A stretch of 5,119 nucleotides of DNA from an uncultured Faecalibacterium sp. (GTDB lineage: Bacteria > Bacillota > Clostridia > Oscillospirales > Ruminococcaceae), in assembly GCA_934561485.1 (NCBI GenBank), contig CAKTGS010000117.1, positions 1-5,119 on the forward strand, written 5' to 3'. Within the stretch, counting starts at the first letter, position 1, and each line of letters begins with the position of its first letter. The notes below the pieces were generated by a model. It worked only from the letters and a program-made list of their open reading frames with translations. It was not told the DNA's origin and did not search any database. Below are positions 1 through 5,119 of the stretch, piece by piece. The position numbers and the translations under genes are program-made.

Positions 1-1068
1 GTGGACGAATACTACCTGACCGGCTGGGAGGGCAACCCCCTGAACAGCTTTGCGGGCCTGCTGAACATCACCCAGGTGCACGATGTGGTGGTGACCGGTG
101 AGGGCACCCTGGACTGCGATGCCGAAAACGGCGACTGGTGGGTGAACCCCAAGGTCAAGCGCATTGCCTGGCGTCCCCGCGCTGTGGCCATGGTGGACAG
201 CGAGAATGTCTGCCTGCACGGCATCACGGTGCAGAACAGCTACTCCTGGACCATCCATCCCATCTTCGTCAAGCAGCTGGACCTGCTGAACTTCAACATC
301 AACAACCCCTATAAGGCCCCCAACACGGACGGCATCGACCCCGAGAGCTGCGAGCATATCCGCATCATCGGCATGAACATCCATGTGGGCGATGACTGCA
401 TTGCCATGAAGGCCAGCAAGGTGTTCCTGGGCATGAAGCTGAAAAAGAGCTGCGAGCACACCGTGATCCGCAACTGCCTGCTGGACAAGGGCCACGGCGG
501 CATTGTGATCGGCAGTGAGATGAGCGGCGGCGTGAAGGACATGGTGGTCACCCAGTGCCTGATGGACCACACCGACCGCGGTTTGCGCGTTAAGACCCGC
601 CGCGGCCGCGGAAACACCGCAGTCATTGACGGGCTGGTGTTCCGCAATGTGGAGATGCGCGGCGTCAAAGCACCCTTCGTCATCAACATGTTCTACTTCT
701 GTGACCCGGACGGCCACGGCCCCTATGTGCAGTGCCGCGAAGCCCTGCCTGTGGACGAATACACCCCCAAGCTGGGCACCCTGACCATGGAAAACATCGT
801 GGCTACCGATGCCCAGTTCGCGGGCTGCTACTTCGATGGCCTGCCGGAGCAGCCCATCGAGCGCGTTTCCATGAAGAACGTGACCATCACCTTTGACCCT
901 GATGCCCAGGAGGGCCAGGCTGCCATGGCCGACAACCGTCCGCTGGTGAAAAAGCTGGCCATCTACGCCGAAAACGTGAAGGAGATCGACCTGCACAACG
1001 TGAAGATCGAGGGCTACGAGGGCGAGCGCCTGCACTTTGCCAACGTTGGCCATTTTGAGGAGGACTGA
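1..1068 (+). CDS. Glycoside hydrolase family 28 (polygalacturonase-like), 5'-truncated by window edge
   Basis: This is the C-terminal 355 residues of a right-handed beta-helix pectin hydrolase. GH28 enzymes cleave alpha-1,4 (or rhamnogalacturonan) linkages of galacturonate with inversion. All catalytic signatures are visible: NTDGID at residues 108-113 (Asp110), GDD at 130-132 (Asp131, Asp132), GHG at 164-166 (His165) and RVK at 196-198, inside the stretch RGLRVKTRRGRG. The NTD plus GDD combination is the polygalacturonase pattern rather than that of fungal rhamnogalacturonases. The WRPR block (57-60) and the MFYFCDPDG block (230-238) are what I recall from a clostridial GH28 subgroup of about 510-520 residues, so roughly 150 N-terminal residues are probably missing. 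The GTG at base 1 reads naturally as an internal valine. Whether a signal peptide exists cannot be seen. It ends 3 nt before the GH105 gene, whose ribosome-binding site lies inside its last codons. Family is certain; exact substrate is not. Confidence 0.95.
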   Translation: MDEYYLTGWEGNPLNSFAGLLNITQVHDVVVTGEGTLDCDAENGDWWVNPKVKRIAWRPRAVAMVDSENVCLHGITVQNSYSWTIHPIFVKQLDLLNFNINNPYKAPNTDGIDPESCEHIRIIGMNIHVGDDCIAMKASKVFLGMKLKKSCEHTVIRNCLLDKGHGGIVIGSEMSGGVKDMVVTQCLMDHTDRGLRVKTRRGRGNTAVIDGLVFRNVEMRGVKAPFVINMFYFCDPDGHGPYVQCREALPVDEYTPKLGTLTMENIVATDAQFAGCYFDGLPEQPIERVSMKNVTITFDPDAQEGQAAMADNRPLVKKLAIYAENVKEIDLHNVKIEGYEGERLHFANVGHFEED

Positions 1069-1071
1069 ACC

Positions 1072-2220
1072 ATGACCCATGAAGAGATCCTGTCCATGCT
1101 GGGCGACTACGTGGACTACCTGATCGCCAACTCCAGCGCCGAGGCCCCCATGTGGAACATCGAGAAGGTGCGCAGCGGCAAGCCCAACAAGTGGAACTAC
1201 ATTGACGGCTGCATGATCACCGCCTGCCTGAGCCTGTACAAGACCACCGGCGAGGAAAAGTATCTGCAGTTCTCCAAGAACTTCATTGACTACTTTGTGC
1301 AGGAGGACGGCTCCATCAAGACCTACGACCCCAAGGAGTACAACCTGGACAACGTGAACCAGGGCAAGAACCTGTTCGTCCTGTACGACATTTTTGGCGA
1401 GGAAAAGTACCGCAAGGCCATTGACACCATCCGCAGCCAGCTGCTCACCCAGCCCCGCACCAAGGAAGGCAACTTCTGGCACAAGGACATCTACCCGTGG
1501 CAGGTGTGGCTGGACGGCACCTATATGGCCCAGCCCTTCTATATGGAGTATGAGACCCGCTTCAACAAAATGCAGGGCTGCATCGACAGCTACAAGCAGT
1601 TCATGAACATCCAGAAGCACATGCGGGACGAAAAGACCGGCCTGTACTACCACGGCTACGATGAGAGCCGCCAGATGTACTGGGCCGACCCCGTTACCGG
1701 CTGCAGCCCCAACTTCTGGCTGCGGGCCATGGGCTGGTTCCTGGTGGCCATGGTGGACGTGCTGGAGCGCATGGACGAGCAGCTGTACAACGAGTACCGC
1801 GGCATCATGGCCATGCTCAAGCAGACCGTGGAGGATGTGCACAAGTTCCAGGACGAGCAGACCGGCATGTTCTGGCAGGTGATGGACCACCCCGGTGTGG
1901 AGGGCAACTACCTGGAGACCAGCGGCACTGCGCTGTTTGCCTATGCGGTGCTCAAGGGCGTGCGCCTGGGCTACCTGCCCAAACGCATGGCTGCCTGGGC
2001 CGAAAAGGCTTTCTACGGCACCTGCGACAAGTACCTGTCCAAGAACCCGGACGGCAGCCTGCAGCTGGACGGCATCTGCCTGGTGGCAGGCCTGGGCGGC
2101 AAGGAGCACCGTGACGGCTCCCTGGCCTACTACTTCAGCGAGCCGGTGGTGTGCAACGATGCCAAGGGCGTTGGCCCCCTGGTGCTGGCCTATACCGAAA
2201 TGATCGCCCGCAGCAACTGA
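1072..2220 (+). CDS. Glycoside hydrolase family 105 unsaturated rhamnogalacturonyl/glucuronyl hydrolase (YteR/YesR-like)
   Basis: This is a complete 382-residue (alpha/alpha)6-barrel enzyme. GH105 hydrates the C4-C5 double bond of the unsaturated uronate left by pectin lyases, which releases that sugar from the non-reducing end. Visible family signatures are DNVNQGK at 93-99 (possible counterpart of the YteR Asp88 region), WLDGTYMAQPF at 146-156 (Asp148 is the likely general acid/base, matching YteR Asp143), YYHGYD at 192-197, WLRAMGW at 216-222 and ETSGT at 282-286. Length is normal for the family. There is no signal peptide or membrane segment, so it is probably cytoplasmic and acts on imported oligosaccharides. 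The ATG start is preceded by GAGGAGGA (1057-1064) at 7 nt spacing. Only 3 nt separate it from the GH28 stop, which implies one transcript and likely translational coupling. Activity on rhamnogalacturonan versus other unsaturated uronides is not decidable here. Confidence 0.95.
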   Translation: MTHEEILSMLGDYVDYLIANSSAEAPMWNIEKVRSGKPNKWNYIDGCMITACLSLYKTTGEEKYLQFSKNFIDYFVQEDGSIKTYDPKEYNLDNVNQGKNLFVLYDIFGEEKYRKAIDTIRSQLLTQPRTKEGNFWHKDIYPWQVWLDGTYMAQPFYMEYETRFNKMQGCIDSYKQFMNIQKHMRDEKTGLYYHGYDESRQMYWADPVTGCSPNFWLRAMGWFLVAMVDVLERMDEQLYNEYRGIMAMLKQTVEDVHKFQDEQTGMFWQVMDHPGVEGNYLETSGTALFAYAVLKGVRLGYLPKRMAAWAEKAFYGTCDKYLSKNPDGSLQLDGICLVAGLGGKEHRDGSLAYYFSEPVVCNDAKGVGPLVLAYTEMIARSN

Positions 2221-2247
2221 GCCGCCTGCGTACAGAACCCGTAACAG

Positions 2248-2300
2248 CCCCCGCCCCGGAACGCGCACCGCCGCCCGGAGCGGGGGATTTGTTCCTTTTT
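2248..2300 (+). terminator. Probable intrinsic terminator of the GH28-GH105 unit
   Basis: CCCCCGC (2248-2254) pairs with GCGGGGG (2280-2286). After one C/A mismatch, CCGG (2256-2259) pairs with CCGG (2275-2278), leaving a 15-nt loop. The stem is followed by the T-rich stretch ATTTGTTCCTTTTT (2287-2300). It starts 27 nt after the GH105 stop and before the greA promoter. The T tract is interrupted, so its strength is uncertain. A further T6 run at 2316-2321 lacks its own stem. Confidence 0.7.
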
Positions 2301-2322
2301 CCGCCTGCCGCCGCCTTTTTTA

Positions 2323-2351
2323 TTGACAACCCCCGGGCTTGCTAGTATAAT
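2323..2351 (+). promoter_or_regulatory. Consensus sigma-A promoter of greA-lysS
   Basis: The -35 box is TTGACA (2323-2328) and the -10 box is TATAAT (2346-2351), separated by exactly 17 nt. Both hexamers match the consensus fully. Transcription should start near 2358, giving a leader of about 70 nt before greA. A T-rich run (2316-2321) lies just upstream of the -35 box. The position fits the end of the preceding unit and the start of greA. Confidence 0.92.
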
Positions 2352-2372
2352 AATGAAGTCAAAATGGCATCA

Positions 2373-2396
2373 TTGCGCGGTATTGCACCTGCGCGA
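2373..2396 (+). other. Possible stem-loop in the greA leader
   Basis: TTGCGCGG (2373-2380) can pair with CTGCGCGA (2389-2396) over 8 positions, two of them G-U, around the 8-nt loop TATTGCAC. It sits 15 nt or more past the predicted transcription start and 30 nt before the greA ATG. It has no T tract, so it is not a terminator. It could be a structural element of the leader or chance pairing. Confidence 0.3.
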
Positions 2397-2410
2397 ATCA
2401 AGTATAGAAC

Positions 2411-2417
2411 AAGGAGA
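2411..2417 (+). promoter_or_regulatory. greA ribosome-binding site
   Basis: AAGGAGA lies 9 nt before the ATG at 2427. It decides the start in favour of MAQEIKMSAAGL over the in-frame ATG at 2364. That upstream ATG has no Shine-Dalgarno sequence, lies only about 6 nt past the predicted transcription start, and would add 21 residues with no counterpart in GreA proteins. Confidence 0.88.
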
Positions 2418-2426
2418 GATTCTCAA

Positions 2427-2912
2427 ATGGCACAAGAGATCAAGATGTCCGCTGCCGGTCTGAAGGCAATGCAGGAGGAACTGGAATACCTCAAAACCGT
2501 CCGCCGTAAAGAGCTGGCCGAAGAGATCAAGGAAGCCCGCAGCCACGGCGACCTGTCGGAAAACAGCGAGTACGATGAGGCCAAGAACACCCAGGGCCTG
2601 GTGGAAAACCGCATCACCGAGCTGGAGCAGATGATCAAGAACGCCGTGATCATTGATGAGAGCGAGCTGAGCGTGGAGAGCGTTTCCGTTGGCACTCATG
2701 TTACCGTGCAGATGACCGGCGAGGACGAGAACGAGGAATACGACATTGTGGGCCGCACCGAAGCCGACCCCCTGAACGGCAAGATCAGCGATGAAAGCCC
2801 CGTGGGCCACGCCCTGCTGGGCAAGGCTGTGGGCGGCAAGGCCGAAGTGCTGCTGCCCACCGGCCATACGGTGGAGTATACTGTGCTGGCCATTACCCAT
2901 GCACGCGGCTAA
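2427..2912 (+). CDS. greA: Transcription elongation factor GreA
   Basis: This 161-residue protein binds the secondary channel of RNA polymerase and stimulates cleavage of backtracked RNA, which rescues stalled elongation complexes. Residues 1 to about 75 form the antiparallel coiled coil. Its tip carries GDLSENSEY (41-49), in which Asp42 and Glu45 correspond to the acidic pair Asp41/Glu44 of E. coli GreA. Residues from about 82 onward form the FKBP-like domain that docks on polymerase, with the typical SDESPVGHALLGK block (121-133) followed by GGKAEVLLPTG (136-146). Length matches the family (about 158). The start is set by the AAGGAGA site and the absence of conservation upstream. It is the first gene after the consensus promoter and is followed after 18 nt by lysS with no terminator between, so the two are probably co-transcribed, an arrangement I recall from other Clostridia. 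Confidence 0.97.
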   Translation: MAQEIKMSAAGLKAMQEELEYLKTVRRKELAEEIKEARSHGDLSENSEYDEAKNTQGLVENRITELEQMIKNAVIIDESELSVESVSVGTHVTVQMTGEDENEEYDIVGRTEADPLNGKISDESPVGHALLGKAVGGKAEVLLPTGHTVEYTVLAITHARG

Positions 2913-2930
2913 GGAATAATAGGAGAAACC

Positions 2931-4442
2931 ATGGAAGAACAAAAGAAGAACCCCGCACAGGGCCTGTCCGAGAGTGAGCAGGTGCAGGTGCGCCGCCAGA
3001 AGCTGGCAGACCTGCAGGCCGCCGGCCACGACCCCTTTACCCTGACCAAGTACCCGCAGGATGCCTACTCGGCAGACCTGAAGGAAGAGTTCAAGGACCT
3101 GCCCAACGAGACCGACAGCGGCAAGCACGTTGCCCTGGCCGGCCGTATGATGTCCAAGCGCGTCATGGGCAAGGCAAGCTTTGCCCACCTGCGGGACGAC
3201 AAGGGCGACATTCAGCTGTATGTCCGCCGCGATGAGCTGGGCGATGAGCCTTACGCCGCTTTCAAGAAGCTGGATGTGGGCGACATCATCGGCGTGAAGG
3301 GCGAGGTGTTCCGCACCAAGACCGGCGAGCTGAGCGTGCGCGCCACGGAGCTGACCCTGCTGGCCAAGAGCCTGCGTCCCCTGCCCGAGAAGTTCCACGG
3401 CCTGACCGACACCGAGATGCGGTATCGCCAGCGCTATGTGGACCTGATCGCCAACCCCGAGGTGAAGGACACCTTCGTGAAGCGCAGCCAGATCCTGAAG
3501 GAGATCCGCGCTTATCTGGACGAGAAGGGCTTCCTCGAAGTGGACACCCCCATCCTGACTCCGTTTGAGATCGGTGCCTCGGCCCGCCCCTTCTACACCC
3601 ATCACAACAGCCTGAACATGGACATGGTGCTGCGCATCGAGACCGAGCTGTACCTCAAGCGCCTGATCGTGGGCGGCATGGACCGCGTATATGAAGTGGG
3701 CCGCATCTTCCGCAACGAGGGCATGGACCCCAAGCACAACCCGGAGTTCACCTCCATTGAGCTGTATCAGGCCTTCACCGATTTCCACGGCATGATGGAT
3801 CTGGTGGAAGAGCTGTACAAGCGTTTGGCTCAGAAGATCTGCGGCAGCATGGTCATTCCGTACCAGGGCAAGCAGATCGACATGGGCCACTGGGAGCGCC
3901 TGACCATGATCGAGGCCGTGAAGAAGTATTCCGGCGTGGACTTCCACGATTGGAAAACGGACGAGGACGCCATTGCCGCCGCCAAGGAGCACCATGTGGA
4001 GCTGCCTGAGGTGCCCACCAAGGGTGCCATCCTGGCCGAGTTCTTCGATGCCTTCGTGGAGGACAAGCTGATCCAGCCCACCTTCATCTACGACTACCCC
4101 GTGGAGATCAGCCCCCTGGCCAAGCGCAAGCCGGACGACCCCGCCTTCACCGAGCGCTTCGAGTATTTCATCGACTGCACCGAGTACGGCAACGCCTTCA
4201 GCGAGCTGAACGACCCCATTGATCAGAAGGGCCGCTTCGAGCGTCAGGTGGCCGAGCGCAAGGCCGTGGAGCCGGACTGCAAGGCTCAGGTGGACTACGA
4301 CTACGTCAACGCTCTGGAGTACGGCCTGCCCCCCACGGGCGGCCTTGGCTTCGGTGTGGACCGCCTGGTCATGCTGCTCACCGATAGCGCCTCTATCCGT
4401 GATGTGCTGCTGTTCCCCACGATGAAGCCGATTGAGCAGTAA
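2931..4442 (+). CDS. lysS: Lysyl-tRNA synthetase, class II
   Basis: This complete 503-residue cytosolic enzyme activates lysine with ATP and charges tRNA-Lys. Residues about 66-145 form the N-terminal OB-fold anticodon-binding domain. The class II catalytic core follows: motif 1 region around FLEVDTPILTP (201-211), the ARPFYTHHNSLNMD block (218-231), motif 2 FRNE (260-263) with HNPEFTSIELYQ (269-280), PVEISPLAKRKPDDP (390-404) and motif 3 GLGFGVDR (471-478) near the C-terminus, ending in DVLLFPTMKP. Length is normal (about 490-510). The ATG is preceded by AGGAG (2921-2925) at 5 nt, rather close but usable. No regulatory leader or T-box lies between greA and lysS, so expression should follow the greA promoter. 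The strong codon bias (AAG, CTG, CGC, GGC) fits high expression. Confidence 0.98.
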   Translation: MEEQKKNPAQGLSESEQVQVRRQKLADLQAAGHDPFTLTKYPQDAYSADLKEEFKDLPNETDSGKHVALAGRMMSKRVMGKASFAHLRDDKGDIQLYVRRDELGDEPYAAFKKLDVGDIIGVKGEVFRTKTGELSVRATELTLLAKSLRPLPEKFHGLTDTEMRYRQRYVDLIANPEVKDTFVKRSQILKEIRAYLDEKGFLEVDTPILTPFEIGASARPFYTHHNSLNMDMVLRIETELYLKRLIVGGMDRVYEVGRIFRNEGMDPKHNPEFTSIELYQAFTDFHGMMDLVEELYKRLAQKICGSMVIPYQGKQIDMGHWERLTMIEAVKKYSGVDFHDWKTDEDAIAAAKEHHVELPEVPTKGAILAEFFDAFVEDKLIQPTFIYDYPVEISPLAKRKPDDPAFTERFEYFIDCTEYGNAFSELNDPIDQKGRFERQVAERKAVEPDCKAQVDYDYVNALEYGLPPTGGLGFGVDRLVMLLTDSASIRDVLLFPTMKPIEQ

Positions 4443-4465
4443 ATTTCCAATTTAAGCACAAAATA

Positions 4466-4511
4466 GCCTGAAACTTCTTGATGTTACGAGAAGTTTCAGG
4501 CCTTTTCTTTT
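4466..4511 (+). terminator. Strong intrinsic terminator of greA-lysS
   Basis: GCCTGAAACTTCT (4466-4478) pairs perfectly over 13 bp with AGAAGTTTCAGGC (4489-4501). A T-G and a G-C pair can extend it inward and leave a 6-nt loop. The T-rich tail CTTTTCTTTT (4502-4511) follows directly. It begins 23 nt after the lysS stop. This is the clearest terminator in the window. Confidence 0.95.
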
Positions 4512-4531
4512 AATGAGTTTCCAACAAAAAC

Positions 4532-4556
4532 TACGCCATACGCCAATTTTACGCCA
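4532..4556 (+). repeat. Three TACGCCA heptamers at the left end
   Basis: TACGCCA occurs at 4532-4538, 4539-4545 and 4550-4556; the first two are directly adjacent. Related TACACT hexamers occur twice on the opposite strand of the right end (4837-4842 and within 4804-4821). Such short subterminal repeats could be protein-binding sites, but no function can be assigned. Confidence 0.6.
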
Positions 4557-4560
4557 AACG
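4543..4560 (+). repeat. Left arm of inverted repeat
   Basis: CCAATTTTACGCCAAACG reappears as the reverse complement of 4804-4821 (CCAATTTTACACTAAACG), differing at two positions, both transitions. The arm begins 32 nt after the T tail of the lysS terminator. Confidence 0.85.
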
Positions 4561-4593
4561 ATGCAGGATTTTGTGCAGAGCAAAAAGAGCGTT

Positions 4594-4696
4594 GTTCGCG
4601 TTTGCGCAGCGAAGCGGAGCAATGAAAGCCCCAGTGGGGCTTTTAAGCGACAGAACGGTTTTGCGCAAGCAAGATGGAGGGGCCTCGCCCCGACAA
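4594..4696 (+). repeat. Tandem repeat unit, copy 1 (103 bp)
   Basis: The unit begins GTTCGCGTTTGCGCAGCGAA and ends CCCCGACAA. It differs from copy 2 by only two substitutions (4652 A against 4755 C; 4660 T against 4763 C) and one extra A near 4667. It holds two hairpins: AAAGCCCC/GGGGCTTT around AGT (4625-4643) and GGGGC/GCCCC around CTC (4679-4691). The palindrome TTGCGCAA at 4661-4668 is present in this copy only. Confidence 0.93.
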
Positions 4697-4798
4697 GTTC
4701 GCGTTTGCGCAGCGAAGCGGAGCAATGAAAGCCCCAGTGGGGCTTTTAAGCGACCGAACGGTCTTGCGCAGCAAGATGGAGGGGCCTCGCCCCGACAA
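4697..4798 (+). repeat. Tandem repeat unit, copy 2 (102 bp), followed by a 10-nt partial third copy
   Basis: It follows copy 1 head to tail with no spacer. The same two hairpins are at 4728-4746 and 4781-4793. The first ten bases of a third unit, GTTCGCGTTT, follow at 4799-4808 and run into the right inverted-repeat arm. Two of the three + frames are open across each copy, so the short open frames here look accidental rather than genes. Confidence 0.93.
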
Positions 4799-4803
4799 GT
4801 TCG

Positions 4804-4821
4804 CGTTTAGTGTAAAATTGG
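4804..4821 (-). repeat. Right arm of inverted repeat
   Basis: The reverse complement of this stretch matches the left arm 4543-4560 at 16 of 18 positions. Its first five bases are shared with the partial third tandem unit, so the tandem array appears to end inside the inverted repeat. The match continues weakly outward (ACG after a 2-nt gap). Confidence 0.85.
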
Positions 4822-4862
4822 AGCGTGTGGTGGATGAGTGTAGACCTGTAAAGGGCTGCATC

Positions 4863-4885
4863 AAAAAACGGATTCATTCCGCTTT
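4863..4885 (-). terminator. Weak candidate terminator of the HxlR gene
   Basis: Read on the - strand, AAAGCGGA (4885-4878) can pair with TCCGTTTT (4872-4865), with one G-U pair and a 5-nt loop, followed by two further T. The stem overlaps the stop codon (4876-4874), and most of the T run is used in the stem. No better terminator lies downstream before the repeat element. Confidence 0.35.
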
Positions 4886-5119
4886 CCCTTCCAGTTTGCT
4901 TTTATACCCTTCGCCCCATGCCCACATGGCATCCAGAACCGGTTTCAGGCTATACCCCAGTTCCGTCAGCGTATATTCCACCCGGGGCGGCACTTCAGCG
5001 TAGACCTTCCGGGTCAGCAGCCCGCTTTCCTCCATCTGCCGTAGCTGAGCGGTCAGAACCTTCTGGGTCACATGACCGATGGACTTTTTCAGCTCTCCAA
5101 AACGCTTTGTGCCCGACAT
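4874..5119 (-). CDS. HxlR-family winged-helix transcriptional regulator, 5'-truncated by window edge
   Basis: The last 81 residues of an HxlR/DUF24 MarR-like DNA-binding protein are present. Family members are usually about 105-115 residues, so some 25-35 N-terminal residues, including the usual Cys-Pro and the first helix, lie beyond the window. Visible blocks are SGTKRFGELKKSIGHVTQKV (2-21), QLRQMEESGLLTRK (25-38, recognition helix and start of the wing), VPPRVEYTLTELG (43-55, wing and turn) and VLDAMWAWG (61-69, dimer helix). The ATG at the edge is probably an internal Met in the common '...SGxKRFxEL' context. Members sense aldehydes, quinones or redox state and often control a divergent neighbour, which would lie outside this window. 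Codon use differs from the other genes: GGG for 4 of 8 Gly, CGG for 3 of 4 Arg, and several AAA. This suggests low expression or a different origin. Confidence 0.93.
   Translation of the reverse strand: MSGTKRFGELKKSIGHVTQKVLTAQLRQMEESGLLTRKVYAEVPPRVEYTLTELGYSLKPVLDAMWAWGEGYKSKLEGKAE

Larger units (their letters stand above)
4531..4843. mobile_element. Putative MITE/REP-like non-coding element with inverted ends and internal tandem repeats
   Basis: This 431-nt gap between lysS and the HxlR gene contains no credible gene. Beyond the terminator it holds a compact element. An 18-nt core inverted repeat (4543-4560 against 4804-4821, 16 of 18 matching) encloses two tandem units of 103 and 102 bp. 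The similarity extends outward with gaps: CTACGCCAT at 4531-4539 resembles the reverse complement of 4834-4843, CTACACTCAT. No transposase is encoded, so any movement would need an enzyme in trans. No convincing target-site duplication was found, and the outer limits are uncertain. An alternative is a palindromic intergenic repeat family unrelated to transposition. The seen facts are the repeats; the mobile label is inference. Confidence 0.5.

Noticed and set aside
1..3. GTG at base 1 as the true start of the GH28 gene
   Set aside because: The protein would begin well inside the beta-helix; family members carry about 150 more residues before this point.
2364..2426. Upstream in-frame ATG as the greA start
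   Set aside because: It has no Shine-Dalgarno sequence, almost coincides with the predicted transcription start, and the added residues do not resemble GreA.
2913..2930. A T-box or other riboswitch controlling lysS
   Set aside because: The greA-lysS gap is only 18 nt and contains just the ribosome-binding site.
3636..3665. LysS has IETELYLKR where many homologues have IAPELYLKR
   Set aside because: Variants with a TEL form are common among bacterial lysyl-tRNA synthetases, and all three class II motifs are intact, so this is not unusual.
2370..3995. A 541-codon open frame on the - strand opposite greA and lysS
   Set aside because: It lies opposite two certain genes. Its length follows from their GC-rich codon bias, and the product is a low-complexity His/Leu/Ala/Gly-rich sequence with no recognisable domain.
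4594..4808. CRISPR array
   Set aside because: The units abut without unique spacers, are about 100 bp long, and no cas gene is near.
4513..5003. Several short open frames across the tandem repeats on both strands
   Set aside because: The same repeat is read in different frames, giving repeated peptides such as SNESPSGAFKR. There are no good ribosome-binding sites, and the frame changes between the 103- and 102-bp copies.
5117..5119. ATG at the right edge as the true start of the HxlR gene
   Set aside because: The conserved N-terminal helix and Cys-Pro region would be missing, and the Met fits an internal position before SGTKRFGEL.

Overview
The window looks like chromosomal DNA of a GC-rich, pectin-using gut Clostridium-class bacterium. 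The best guess is the Faecalibacterium / Gemmiger / Subdoligranulum group of the Oscillospiraceae. The reasons are strong AGGAGG ribosome-binding sites, a greA-lysS pair of Firmicutes type, protein sequences close to what I recall from that group, and codon use dominated by CTG, GGC, AAG, CGC and ACC. The genus is an inference from memory, not from a search.

Layout, left to right. Positions 1-2220 hold a two-gene pectin-saccharification unit on the + strand. It contains the C-terminal two thirds of a GH28 polygalacturonase-like hydrolase, cut by the left edge of the window. After 3 nt comes a complete GH105 unsaturated rhamnogalacturonyl/galacturonyl hydrolase. The two would act in sequence on pectin fragments: GH28 cuts galacturonate linkages, and GH105 removes the unsaturated uronate that pectate or rhamnogalacturonan lyases leave at the non-reducing end. 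A GC-rich hairpin followed by a T-rich stretch (2248-2300) closes this unit.

Positions 2323-4511 hold a separate housekeeping unit: a full-consensus sigma-A promoter (TTGACA, 17 nt, TATAAT), a leader of about 70 nt with a possible stem-loop, greA (transcript cleavage factor), lysS (class II lysyl-tRNA synthetase) and a strong intrinsic terminator. No terminator separates greA from lysS, so they are probably co-transcribed.

Positions 4443-4873 have no credible gene. After the lysS terminator lies a compact element of about 280-310 bp. Imperfect inverted repeats (16 of 18 positions match) flank two near-identical 103/102-bp tandem units, each with two short GC-rich hairpins. It resembles a non-autonomous MITE/REP-like element and is the most unusual part of the window.

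Positions 4874-5119 hold, on the - strand, the C-terminal part of an HxlR-family winged-helix regulator running off the right edge. Its codon use differs visibly from the other genes. I see no clearly new multi-gene system; the interest lies mainly in the repeat element.
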